This document shows positions 52,166 to 60,801 of a DNA stretch of 64,000 nt, piece after piece. The stretch is taken from positions 186,001-250,000 of the forward strand of contig CAVUNO010000025.1 of assembly GCA_963742875.1 (NCBI GenBank), written 5' to 3'. The notes below the pieces were generated by a model that worked only from the letters and a program-made list of their open reading frames with translations, made no database searches and was not told the origin of the DNA. Origin of the DNA: Bog-532 sp963742875. Lineage in GTDB: Bacteria > Actinomycetota > Actinomycetes > Streptosporangiales > Streptosporangiaceae. Numbering within the stretch: position 1 is the first letter of the stretch; the number at the start of each line of letters is the position of its first letter. Both the position numbers and the translations under genes were made by a program.

Positions 52166-53953
52166 ATGAGCGCAGCCGGTGCAGGACAGAGTGTCTCCGC
52201 TGTCGCGGCGGCGGGGCTGCCGACATCGCCGCTGCTGGAGCGGGTCAGGCGGGGCATCATCGGTGAGGGTGAGCTGATGGATGGGCCGTTCGGGCCGCGG
52301 CGTGTGACCTATGCCGACTACACGGCCTCCGGGCGGTCGCTGGATTTCATCGAGGATTTCATCCGCGACGCGGTGCTGCCGCGGTACGCGAACACGCACA
52401 CCGAGAGCTCGGGGACCGGGCTGCAGACGAGCCGCCTGCGGGAGGACGCGCGGCGGATGATCCATGACGCGGTGGGCGGGACCGAGGATGACCTGGTCAT
52501 CTTCTGCGGGTCGGGGGCGACCGCGGCGGTCAGCAAGCTGATCGGCATCCTGGAGCTGCGTATCCCGGCCGGGCTGGACGAGCGGTACCAGCTGTCGGCG
52601 CGCATCCCGGAAGCGGAGCGGCCGGTGGTGTTCGTCGGCCCGTATGAGCATCATTCCAACGAGCTGCCGTGGCGGGAGTCGATCGCCGACGTCGTGGTCA
52701 TCGCCGAAGACACCGACGGTCATGTGGACCTGGCCGACCTGCGCGGGCAGCTGATCCGGTTCGCCGGCCGGCCGCTGCGCATCGGCAGCTTCTCTGCCGC
52801 CTCCAACGTCACCGGCATCCTCACCGACACCAGCGCGGTCGCCAGCCTGCTGCACGCCCACGGCGCCCTGTCCTTGTGGGACTACGCCGCCGCCGGCCCG
52901 TACGTTCCGGTCCGCGTAGCCGCCTCCGCGCCCGGCGCGGGCGACCACAAGGACGCGGTTTTCCTTTCACCTCACAAGTTCCCCGGCGGCCCGCAGACCC
53001 CGGGCGTCCTGGTCGTCCACCGCGACCTCGTCCGCAACACCGTGCCCACGGTGCCCGGCGGCGGCACGGTCGCGTTCGTGGACCCGGCCGGCCATCGTTA
53101 CCTCGACGACCCTGTCGCGCGCGAGGAGGGCGGCACCCCGGCCATCGTCGAATCGATCCGCGCCGGGCTGGTGTTCGGCCTCAAGCAGGCCATCGGCACG
53201 GACCTGATCGCCGGCCGGGAGGAGCGGCTGTGGCAGCAGGTGCTCGGCCGCTGGGAGGGTCATCCGCGGATCGAGATCCTCGGCAGCCACCAGGCGCGCC
53301 GGCTGGCGGTCGTCTCCTTCCGCGTCCGCCATGGTGACGGGCTGTACCTGCACCACAATTTCGTCGTCGCGCTGCTCAATGACCTGTTCGGCATCCAGGC
53401 CCGCGGCGGATGCTCGTGCGCGGGGCCCTACGGTCACCGGCTGCTCGCGATCGGCGCCGCCCGTTCGCATGCGCTGCGTGAGGAAATCGGTCACGGCTGC
53501 GAGGGGGTCAAGCCCGGCTGGACGCGGGTCAACCTCAATTACTTCATCTCCGCCGCCACCGCCAGCTACATCGCGGATGCGGTCGATCTGCTGGCCGCGG
53601 AGGGGCACCGGCTGCTGCCCGACTACCGTTTCGACCCGCGCACCGGCCTGTGGCGCCATGCTGGCGGCAGCCCGCGGGCGCCGTTGCGGCTGTCTGAAGT
53701 GTCCTACGGCCCGGACGGGGCGATGGCCTACCCGCACCGCCGCGCGCAGGCAGGTGACGACACCTTCCCTGGCTATCTGCGGGACGCCCGCGCGCTGCTG
53801 GCCGCACGCCCGGCCGCCGTCAGCGACGGGCCGACAGGGCTGGGCCCCGACTTCGAGGCTCTGCGCTGGTTCCCGCTTCCCGCAGCCTGCCTTGGGCCGC
53901 AGCCAGCGGATGCGGCAGCTCACTCGGCGTCCGGGCCTGGCCCGGCGCCGTAA
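52166..53953 (+). CDS. Class V aminotransferase, cysteine-desulfurase-like
   Basis: 595 residues from ATG 52166 (AGGGGG upstream). PLP-enzyme features are CGSGATAAVSK near residue 115, LWDYAAAGPY with the ring-binding Asp, and the PLP Lys271 in LSPHKFPGG. A loop RGGCSCAGPYGH carries Cys416 and Cys418 at the position of the persulfide-forming Cys of desulfurases. At 595 residues it is about 180 longer than IscS/SufS; the additional C-terminal part ends with FEALRWFPLP. Substrate unknown; cysteine or another thiol is the natural guess given the CstR-type box upstream. Confidence 0.85.
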   Translation: MSAAGAGQSVSAVAAAGLPTSPLLERVRRGIIGEGELMDGPFGPRRVTYADYTASGRSLDFIEDFIRDAVLPRYANTHTESSGTGLQTSRLREDARRMIHDAVGGTEDDLVIFCGSGATAAVSKLIGILELRIPAGLDERYQLSARIPEAERPVVFVGPYEHHSNELPWRESIADVVVIAEDTDGHVDLADLRGQLIRFAGRPLRIGSFSAASNVTGILTDTSAVASLLHAHGALSLWDYAAAGPYVPVRVAASAPGAGDHKDAVFLSPHKFPGGPQTPGVLVVHRDLVRNTVPTVPGGGTVAFVDPAGHRYLDDPVAREEGGTPAIVESIRAGLVFGLKQAIGTDLIAGREERLWQQVLGRWEGHPRIEILGSHQARRLAVVSFRVRHGDGLYLHHNFVVALLNDLFGIQARGGCSCAGPYGHRLLAIGAARSHALREEIGHGCEGVKPGWTRVNLNYFISAATASYIADAVDLLAAEGHRLLPDYRFDPRTGLWRHAGGSPRAPLRLSEVSYGPDGAMAYPHRRAQAGDDTFPGYLRDARALLAARPAAVSDGPTGLGPDFEALRWFPLPAACLGPQPADAAAHSASGPGPAP

Positions 53954-53984
53954 CTCAGTCGGCCGGACGGCGAGATGGACTTCC

Positions 53985-54150
53985 CCCGGCGCCGCGGCCG
54001 CGCTGGCGAGGAGGCCTTCCCTGGCTACCTGCAGCTGGCCTGCGCCATCCTGGCCGCACGGCCGGCGCGACTCGATGACGAGCTCACCGGGATGCCACCC
54101 GAATTCGAGGCGCTGCGCTGGTTCCCCGGCCCCGGGCCTGCCTCCAGGGG
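53985..54150 (+). repeat. Diverged duplicate of the aminotransferase C-terminus
   Basis: Right after the stop, AGEEAFPGYLQLACAILAAR and GMPPEFEALRWFPGP repeat AGDDTFPGYLRDARALLAAR and GLGPDFEALRWFPLP from the end of the preceding gene. Only this piece is duplicated. It is probably the tail of a deleted paralogue. Confidence 0.75.
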
Positions 54151-54189
54151 CGGTCGGCTTCCACGGTCGAGACCGGCAACCGTAGTCTG

Positions 54190-54530
54190 GGCGATCAGCT
54201 CGGCTCACCGCTGGGAGGACCGCCGCACCGGGATCGGCGAGGCCTGGCGGTCGCCGGTAACGCCTATGGTGATGTGGTGGTCGCCTGGGTAGCAGGCCGT
54301 GTGGTGATCGAACCCGGCCCCGGGCCGCTTTATGGTCGCGAAGCCAGGTCAGGGCGTCCCGGCCGGAGGTCTTCACCACCTGGGTGCCCGGGTTGCCCGC
54401 GAAGATCCGGTGCCCGCCGGTGTCGATCCGGCGGGCATTGGTGCCCAGGCCAAGGATCATGCCAGTCGCCTCCAGGTCGGCGATGCTGCGGTGCGCCGGG
54501 TTGCGCCGGTGAGCGACCGTCCAGATCGGC
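54190..54530 (-). pseudogene. Shuffled remnant of a CoADR-like oxidoreductase
   Basis: The reverse strand reads RRNPAHRSIADLEATGM and NARRID, then jumps to FAGNPGTQVVKTSGRDALTW and LRDHKAA. Both match the oxidoreductase at 23873-25269 (AHRTVADLEAAGM; FAGSLGTQVVKIFDQ), but in that gene they are about 230 residues apart. An internal deletion joined them. Confidence 0.7.
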
Positions 54531-54611
54531 TTGGACGTGCACGCGCGGGATGGCGCGGCAATCCCCGGTCTCTGGGCACGCCAGGCCGCTACGCGGCTGT
54601 CCAAACAGATC

Positions 54612-54649
54612 CTTCTGTGATAGAACTATAAATAGTTCCTCTACAGAAG
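54612..54649. promoter_or_regulatory. Two-tier palindrome upstream of the ClC gene
   Basis: CTTCTGT and ACAGAAG enclose GAACTATAAATAGTTC (54623-54638), a perfect 16-bp palindrome. It is strikingly AT-rich for this genome. It could be a regulator operator or, as RNA, a hairpin; it lies 150 bases before the chloride-channel gene. Confidence 0.55.
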
Positions 54650-54802
54650 TAAAGGGGAATAGGGCTGGGTGTTCTGGCTGTGCACTACCCCCGGGCGGAG
54701 GGCCGGCAGTGATGCTGCTGCGCGAGCCGGCCCGGCCGTGATCCGGCGACGTCCGCACCCGGCCCACTGGGTTGAGTACCTGGCGACTCTGGAGCTACCC
54801 GG

Positions 54803-56344
54803 ATGACCAGTCCTGACCGCGAGGCGCGCCGTCCCGGCCCATCGCACCGTCTCAGCCTGTCGCGGGCCCGGCAGCCGGCCGGGGCTAGCGAGCGCCGGCG
54901 GCGCCCGCAGCCGCTGCTGAAGCGGCGCATGCCCTCCGGCCGCGGCGCCATCGAGCAGCCGAACATCACCAGCGGCGGCGCCGGAGTCCTGACGCCCCGG
55001 TTCTGGGTGATGGTGGTGCTGACCGGCATCGCTGCCGGGCTGTTCGGCGCGCTGATGATGGCGATCTTGTTCAACGTGCAGTACGCGGCGTTCGGCTACC
55101 ACGCGGGCAGCCTGGAGCACGGTGTGGCGCAGGCGCCCGCGGCGCGGCGGGTCGCCTCCTTGCTGATCGCGGGAGTGTTCGGCGGTGTCGCGTGGTTCTT
55201 GCTGCGGCGGTACACCCGGGGCGAGCCGTCCGAGCTCGACGAGGCGGTGTGGAACGGCGACGGGCGGCTGTCGTTCCGCCGCTGCCTGGGCACCTCGGTG
55301 ATCTCCGAGGTCGTCATCGGCATGGGCGCCTCGATCGGCCGGGAGGCCGCGCCCAAGCTGCTGGGCGGCGCGTCCGGGAGCGTCCTGGCCGGCTGGGGCG
55401 GCCTGTCGGCGCAGCAGCGGCGGCTGCTGGTGGCGTGCGGCGGCGGCGCCGGGCTGGCCGCGGTCTACAACGTCCCGCTGGCCGGCGCCCTGTTCAGTGC
55501 GGAGATCCTCATCGGCAGCATCACCCTGCCGGTCATGCTGCCGGCCATCGCGTGCTCGTGGATCGCGACCGCCACCGCGTGGATCTACCTGCCCGATCAC
55601 GCCGTCTACCCCGGGATCCCGGACTACCGGTTCACCTGGTCGGTGATGACCTGGGCGGTGCTGGCCGGGCCGGTCATCGGGCTGGTCTCGGCCGGCTACA
55701 TCCGGCTCATCGGCTGGGTGTCGTATCACCGCGCCACGGGCACCATGGTGCTGTTCGCGCCGGTGCTCGCCTTCGGCGTCCTCGGCGTCATCGGCATCTG
55801 GTACCCGCAGCTGTTCGGCAACGGCCTGGACATGGCCCGGGACGCGTTCCTCGGCATCAGCAGCGGCGGCCTGCTGCTCACCCCGTTCGCGCTCAAGCCG
55901 CTGGTCACGGCCCTGTGCTTGGGCAGCGGCGCATCCGGCGGCCTGTTCACCCCGACGCTGGCCACCGGCGCGGTCCTCGGCGGCGCGCTCGGCATCGCCT
56001 GGAACCTGGCCTGGCCCGGCTCCCCGTCCGGCGCGTTCGCCATGGTCTGCGCGGCGGCCATGATCGGCGCGGCGATGCAGGCGCCGCTGTCCGGCTTGGC
56101 CCTCGTGCTCGAGCTCACCCACAGCGGCTTCGGGCTGATGGTCCCGATGATGGCGGCGACCGGGATCGCCACCCTCGTCGCCTTCCACGTCGACGGGTAC
56201 TCCATCTACTCCGCCCGGCTGCCCGCCCACACCGCGGACAGCGCGCCGGCCGCGTCAGCCGACAGTCAGGCTCAGCAGACGTCCCGCAGCGATCCGGGCC
56301 GGGCCTTACCAGTCGGATCGGCCGCGGGTCATACGCGGCGGTGA
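54803..56344 (+). CDS. ClC-family chloride channel/transporter
   Basis: 513 residues, about ten to twelve membrane segments starting at residue 66. Selectivity signatures: GMGASIGREAAPK (GxxGREGP-like), AAVYNVPLAGALFSAE with the conserved gating region, and GSGASGGLFTPTLATGA (GxFxP). There is no CBS domain; the first 60 residues are basic and soluble, the last 50 hydrophilic. Exports or exchanges Cl-, perhaps in acid resistance. Not obviously linked with the sulfur genes. Confidence 0.9.
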   Translation: MTSPDREARRPGPSHRLSLSRARQPAGASERRRRPQPLLKRRMPSGRGAIEQPNITSGGAGVLTPRFWVMVVLTGIAAGLFGALMMAILFNVQYAAFGYHAGSLEHGVAQAPAARRVASLLIAGVFGGVAWFLLRRYTRGEPSELDEAVWNGDGRLSFRRCLGTSVISEVVIGMGASIGREAAPKLLGGASGSVLAGWGGLSAQQRRLLVACGGGAGLAAVYNVPLAGALFSAEILIGSITLPVMLPAIACSWIATATAWIYLPDHAVYPGIPDYRFTWSVMTWAVLAGPVIGLVSAGYIRLIGWVSYHRATGTMVLFAPVLAFGVLGVIGIWYPQLFGNGLDMARDAFLGISSGGLLLTPFALKPLVTALCLGSGASGGLFTPTLATGAVLGGALGIAWNLAWPGSPSGAFAMVCAAAMIGAAMQAPLSGLALVLELTHSGFGLMVPMMAATGIATLVAFHVDGYSIYSARLPAHTADSAPAASADSQAQQTSRSDPGRALPVGSAAGHTRR

Positions 56345-56569
56345 CCCGTTTCGGCTCGGGTCCCGCGGGTAGCGGGCCTCTCATGGTCCGGGGGCGCAGT
56401 TATAAGGCCGCCCGGCCGCGATCGCGTACCGCTCAGCCATTCGCGTTCGCCATGCTGGCCGCGCCGGTTCGGGCTGGCCGCCGTAGCCGACGAGAGAATC
56501 CTGCCCGCCCGCTGGCCGGACCGGCGCCGGTGCCTGGACGGCGGGCTGCTGGCCGCGCCGCCGCGCTGG

Positions 56570-56932
56570 CGGTCCTCGCCCCGGATATGGTGATAGCGAT
56601 CTGGCTGGGTCTGCTCGGCGTCGGCCTGGGCACCTATCCCGGCCAGCAACACGGCGATTATGACGGCGATCCCGCCCGGACGGGCGGCCGCCGCCGGCGG
56701 GATGGTGAACATGGCCCGCGGACTGGGAACCGCCCTGGGGGTGGCGGTAGTCACCCTGGCGCTGCACACGGCCGCGTGGCTGGGCCATGCCCCCGCCGGG
56801 CCCGCGGCGGCCATGGCCGCGCTGGCCAGCTGTGCCCTGGCGCCAGCGTGGGCCAGGCGCCGCGCCGGCGCCGGGCGCAACAGCCGCGCCGTCCGCGCCG
56901 GCGGGCATGGCTCCGGGGCGGTGCCCCGGTGA
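56570..56932 (+). pseudogene. MFS transporter, C-terminal remnant
   Basis: DMVIAIWLGLLGVGLGTY in one frame and NTAIMTAIPPGR, GGMVNMARGLGTALGVAV and a last hydrophobic helix in the next are the final helices of a DHA2-type drug transporter. The stop overlaps the GTG of the MarR gene by 4 bp, suggesting a former transporter-MarR operon. Confidence 0.65.
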
Positions 56933-57432
56933 CCGCCCCGGCTTCGGGCGGCGCGGCGCGCGCCGGTGCCCGGGCCGACGGGCTGGCCGAAGGCGTCGCC
57001 CGGCTGCGCCGGGCGCTGCGGCGCGGCGCCCGGGTGGCCAGCCCGGGCAACCCGCTAGCCGTGGCCCAGCTGGAACTGCTGTCGGTGGTGGCCGAGCATC
57101 CCGGCGCCCGGCCCGGCCAGCTGGCCCGGCTGCTGCACATGCGGCCCAACACCGTGACCACCATCGTCAACGCGATCACCGCCCGGGGCATGATCAGCCG
57201 CGCCGCCGCGGACGAGGACGGGCGCGCCGTCGAGCTGACCGTGACTGACGCCGGGCAGCAGGCCGTGCACGCGTGGCAGGCCACCAACGCCGCCGTTCTC
57301 CACCTCGCCCTGTCCACCCTGCCCGAACCCCAGCAGCGCGCCCTCACCGCCGCAGTCCCGGCGATCGACGCCCTGGCGCGGGCAATCGACCGGCTGGCTG
57401 ACACACCGCCGGCCGACCAGGACCCCCGGTGA
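56929..57432 (+). CDS. MarR-family transcriptional regulator
   Basis: 167 residues from GTG 56929. Winged-helix region: AVAQLELLSVVAEHPGARPG, QLARLLHMRPNTVTTIVNAI (recognition helix), AADEDGRAVELTVTDAGQQA (wing). It starts with a 4-bp overlap on the MFS remnant, its probable former target. It was read as a separate start because the open frame upstream is shadow sequence of the ClC gene. Confidence 0.83.
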   Translation: MTAPASGGAARAGARADGLAEGVARLRRALRRGARVASPGNPLAVAQLELLSVVAEHPGARPGQLARLLHMRPNTVTTIVNAITARGMISRAAADEDGRAVELTVTDAGQQAVHAWQATNAAVLHLALSTLPEPQQRALTAAVPAIDALARAIDRLADTPPADQDPR

Positions 57433-57559
57433 GCAGCCCGGCACGCCCGCACCAGGTACGGGCCGCCGGGCGTGCTCCGGCTCAGGGAACTGCCCGAGCC
57501 CGTCCCAGGCGTGACGATGTACGCGTCAGGTCCTCGCGACGGCGGTGACATCCCGCGAC

Positions 57560-57850
57560 TGCCTGATCCGGAGCCTCGAGCTGCCCGCCGCGATCCGGAT
57601 GGCGGCGCGGCTGGCCGTAGGTCTGGCAACGCTGCGGCGGCTTCTGCTCGGCCCGGTACTGGCAGGCGAGATCGACACGGTAGGCAAGGATGTCAGCCGG
57701 TTCACCGAAGGTGATCAGGCCTTCGGATTCGACTGTTTTGCCTTCGGCTGTCATGCCGACTACAAGTGCATGGCGGAAACCGGCGTCCTGACCGCCTGAG
57801 CTATCAGCAGGCCGCCGCCATCCCGTACCGGCGGCTCACCCGCAAGAGCG
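57560..57850 (+). pseudogene. Zinc-type alcohol dehydrogenase / quinone oxidoreductase remnant
   Basis: LAGEIDTVGKDVSRFTEGDQ, FGFDCFAFGCHADYKCMAET and, in the next frame, LSYQQAAAIPY are the N-terminal catalytic fold of MDR-superfamily reductases. The nucleotide-binding half is missing. Confidence 0.65.
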
Positions 57851-57954
57851 CCCTGATTCCGGTACAAGGACTGGATCTGGCGATCCACGGAGCAAGACAG
57901 CCCGTGGGGAGGCGGCGGCAACACCAGCACCGCGCCCGCGGGTCTACCTCACCC

Positions 57955-59649
57955 CTACCGGCCGGTCGATGTCAGTTCGGCCGCCGGCTCGCCCTGCTCC
58001 AGTGCCAGGGCGGGGAGTTCCAGCTGCAGTGTGGACAGCCCGCCGGACAGGGAGCGGACGTCGGGCCAGCCGCTTTGCCGCAGCAGCCGGAGCGCGAGGT
58101 AGGACCGGAAGCCGGACGCGCAGTACACCAGCACGGGGCGGTCGCGGGGGATCTCGCCGAGCCGGTGGCGCAGTTCGGTGTGCGGGATGTTCAGCGCGCC
58201 GGGCAGGTGGGCGGGGCGGAACTCGGCAGCTGACCGGACGTCCAGCAGCACTGCCTGGGGGTCGGGGTGGAGCAGGTCGCCGCCCCGCCACAGGGTCAGG
58301 TCGCCGGTGAGTAGGTTGCTGGCGACCATGCCGGCCAGGTTGACCGGGTCTTTGGCTGACCCGAACGGCGGCGAGTAGGCGAGCTCGAGGTCGGCCAGGT
58401 CATCGACGGTCAGGCCGGCCCGGATGGCGGTGGCGATGACGTCGATCCGCTTATCGACGCCGTCGCCGCCGGTTGCCTGGGCGCCGAGCACCCGCCCATC
58501 GGGGGCGAACAGCAGCTTCAGGTGCAGCGGGCGGGCACCGGGATAGTACCCGGCGTGGTTGTTCGGGTGCAGGTGCACGGCGTGGTGCGGGATCCCGGCC
58601 GCGCGCAGCGCCTTCTCGCCCGGGCCGGTGGCGGCGGCGACGGTGCCGAAGACGCGCACGATGGCCGTGCCAAGAACCGGTGAGCGCCGTCCGCCGCGGC
58701 CGAACAGGTGGTCAGCGGCCGCGCGGCCCTGCCGGCTGGCCGGCCCGGCCAGCGGCACGAGGGCCGGGCCGCCGGTGACGGCGTCGGCGACCTCGATCGC
58801 ATCGCCCACGCCGTAGATGGACGGCACCGAGGTCCGCAGGTGCTCATCGACGAGCAGGGCGCCGCGGTTGCCCAGCGCGAGCCCCGCGGCTGCGGCGAGC
58901 GAGGTCTCCGGGCGGACCCCGGCGGCGAGCAGGACCAGGTCGGCGAGGACCTGGGATCCGTCCGACAGGCTCGCGGCGACGGTGCCGCTGCCCGCCTGCC
59001 GGACTGCGGTGACCGACGTGCCCAGCCGCACCTCGACGCCGGCGCGGCGCAGTTCCAGTTCGATGCTGCGCGCCATCTCTGGGTCCAGGGCCGGCATGAC
59101 CTGCCCGGCCAGCTCGACGAGCGTGACCGCCAGGCCGCGGTGCCGCAGCGCCTCGGCCGCCTCCAGGCCGATGAACCCGGCCCCAACGACCACTGCCCGG
59201 CGGGCGCCGCCGTCCACCAGCTCACGCAACACGTCCACGTCGGGAACCGTGCGTAGCAGCCGGACCGCGGGCAGGCCGGCTCCCGGGACCGGCGGGATGA
59301 CCGGCGCGGCCCCGGTGGACAGCACCAGCACGTCGTAGGACTCGTGGTAGTCCCGGCCGGTCGCGCGCTCACGGACGGCGACGGTGCGCCCGGCCGGGTC
59401 GATGGCGAGTACCTCGTGGCCGGTGCGCACGTCCAGCGCCAGGCTCTCGGCCAGCGACTGGGGGGTATGCAGGAGGAGGGCATCCCGGTCATCGATCTCG
59501 CCGCCCAGGTGATAGGGCAGGCCGCAGTTCGCATACGAGACGTAGGGGTCCCGCTCGAGCACCACGATCTCCGCGTCCTCGGCGAGGCGGCGGGCCCGCG
59601 CCGCGAAGCTCATGCCTCCAGCGACCCCGCCGACCACGACAATCTTCAT
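57955..59649 (-). CDS. CoA-disulfide reductase-rhodanese fusion (persulfide reductase)
   Basis: 564 residues. FAD fold with VVGGVAGGMSFAARARRL, redox Cys42 in SYANCGLPYHLGG, NAD fold VVVGAGFIGLEAAEAL, dimerisation domain with the Tyr pair NHAGYYPGA, and a C-terminal rhodanese domain from about 460, with catalytic Cys510 in CASGFRSY. Known CoADR-Rhd enzymes reduce CoA or polysulfide persulfides with NAD(P)H. Its start overlaps the small Cys-rich gene by 4 bp; both follow the box at 59864. Confidence 0.92.
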   Translation of the reverse strand: MKIVVVGGVAGGMSFAARARRLAEDAEIVVLERDPYVSYANCGLPYHLGGEIDDRDALLLHTPQSLAESLALDVRTGHEVLAIDPAGRTVAVRERATGRDYHESYDVLVLSTGAAPVIPPVPGAGLPAVRLLRTVPDVDVLRELVDGGARRAVVVGAGFIGLEAAEALRHRGLAVTLVELAGQVMPALDPEMARSIELELRRAGVEVRLGTSVTAVRQAGSGTVAASLSDGSQVLADLVLLAAGVRPETSLAAAAGLALGNRGALLVDEHLRTSVPSIYGVGDAIEVADAVTGGPALVPLAGPASRQGRAAADHLFGRGGRRSPVLGTAIVRVFGTVAAATGPGEKALRAAGIPHHAVHLHPNNHAGYYPGARPLHLKLLFAPDGRVLGAQATGGDGVDKRIDVIATAIRAGLTVDDLADLELAYSPPFGSAKDPVNLAGMVASNLLTGDLTLWRGGDLLHPDPQAVLLDVRSAAEFRPAHLPGALNIPHTELRHRLGEIPRDRPVLVYCASGFRSYLALRLLRQSGWPDVRSLSGGLSTLQLELPALALEQGEPAAELTSTGR

Positions 59650-59828
59650 CTGCGCGCCCCTATCTTCTTCGTGTCACGTGCTCGCGGCCTGCCCGCCGGT
59701 GCGGCTGGTTCTGGCGGACAGGTGCAGCGGTTCTCGGGCGGGACCCCGGCGAGGGCCTGCTCCACATGCTGGCCGCAGCCCGTCCAGGTGATCTTCTTGC
59801 AGCGGCCGCAGACAGCTGGGCTGCACAT
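59646..59828 (-). CDS. Small cysteine-rich protein of the sulfur operon
   Basis: 60 residues starting MCSPAVCGRCKKITWTGCGQ, with CxxC and later CTC cysteines (seven in all), then a basic tail. Short actinobacterial proteins of this CxxC...GCGxH type are common; a zinc knuckle is likely, the function unknown. TAGGAG upstream of the ATG supports the start. First gene after the operator at 59864-59877. Confidence 0.75.
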   Translation of the reverse strand: MCSPAVCGRCKKITWTGCGQHVEQALAGVPPENRCTCPPEPAAPAGRPRARDTKKIGARR

Positions 59829-59863
59829 GGGTACTCCTAACGCTCCGGCGATGATCCTAAGTA

Positions 59864-59877
59864 TACCCCCTGGGGTA
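59864..59877. promoter_or_regulatory. CstR-type operator before the Cys-rich/CoADR-Rhd operon
   Basis: TACCCCCTGGGGTA, about 36 bases upstream of the ATG at 59828. Confidence 0.8.
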
Positions 59878-59939
59878 TTGAGGTCCAGGCTCGGCGGCTG
59901 TGACACCGCCCACGCCCCGGTACGGGCCACGCGGCCCGG

Positions 59940-60652
59940 TCAGGTGAAGATGATCTGGCCTCCGGCCGCGAGGGCATAGAACCCGCCCACCGTGCGATTG
60001 CCCTTGCCCTGCTCAATGAGGTCATCCTTGGTGAGCCCGAACAGGTCGCAGGATGCCTGGTGAACGCGCCGTCCAGCGGCATGACGCAGGTCAGCTCAAC
60101 GCCGTCGCGGATGCCCCGCTGCCGGAAGTAGCGGCCGGCCAGGAAGCAGAACTCCAGCGGCGCGACCGGGCACTCGATCGGCACGTCGACGACGTTCACG
60201 ACGAGCAGGCCGGCGGTGAACCGCTCCAGTGCCCGGTGCAGGGCGACGGCGCCTTCTGGCGTGCAGAAGGTGCAGACGATGTTCAGCCGCCCGGGGTCAG
60301 TCAGCCCGTCGGTCTCCTCGGGCAGCAGCCGTGCGCCCGTGGCGACCACGAGCACGTCGGTACCCAGCACTGTGCCGTCATCGAGGTGCACCCGGTCGGC
60401 TTCGAGGTCAACACGGCCGCTCCCGGCCTGGCGGAAGGAGATGCCGGAGCGGAACTGCTGGCGCCGCGGGCGGACGATCCGCTGCATGCTGGTGAGCCCG
60501 AACGGGACGAACAGCAGTCCAGGCTGGTACACGTGATCAGCGTCGTGGTCCAACACGACGATCTCAGCGGCCTGCTCGTCATAGGAGCGGCGCAGCCGGT
60601 TGGCGGTCAGCATTCCGCCGGTGCCGCCGCCCAAGATCACGATTCTCTTCAC
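59940..60652 (-). pseudogene. sqr: Sulfide:quinone-reductase-like protein fused by deletion to a DsrE-like tail
   Basis: From GTG 60652: KRIVILGGGTGGMLTANRLR (FAD fold), YQPGLLFVPFG, VATGARLLPEETDGL, ECPVAPLEFCFL and ELTCVMPLDGAFT are SQR-type. Near 60060 the frame changes to CDLFGLTKDDLIEQGKGN, then GGFYALAAGGQIIFT and stop, an ending typical of DsrE/DsrF-like proteins rather than SQR. About half of each gene is missing. Confidence 0.72.
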
Positions 60653-60801
60653 ATGATCATCCTGCGGCTGGGGTGCTGGCTGGCGGGAGGGGCGATTGTC
60701 CTGCGCCCGGGTGACCATCAGCGGCGGGCGGGGCAGGTCCCGCCCGGATAGCCTCGGGCACAGGATTTCGCTTTCCCGGGGTGACGGCCAGGAGGCTGCC
60801 G

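Noticed and set aside
52967..54604. 545-residue reverse frame
   Set aside because: Mostly antisense of the aminotransferase; only 54190-54530 holds a recognisable oxidoreductase remnant.
55192..56928. Upstream part of a long forward frame ending in the MarR gene
   Set aside because: It is out-of-frame ClC and MFS sequence; only the part from GTG 56929 is a real protein.
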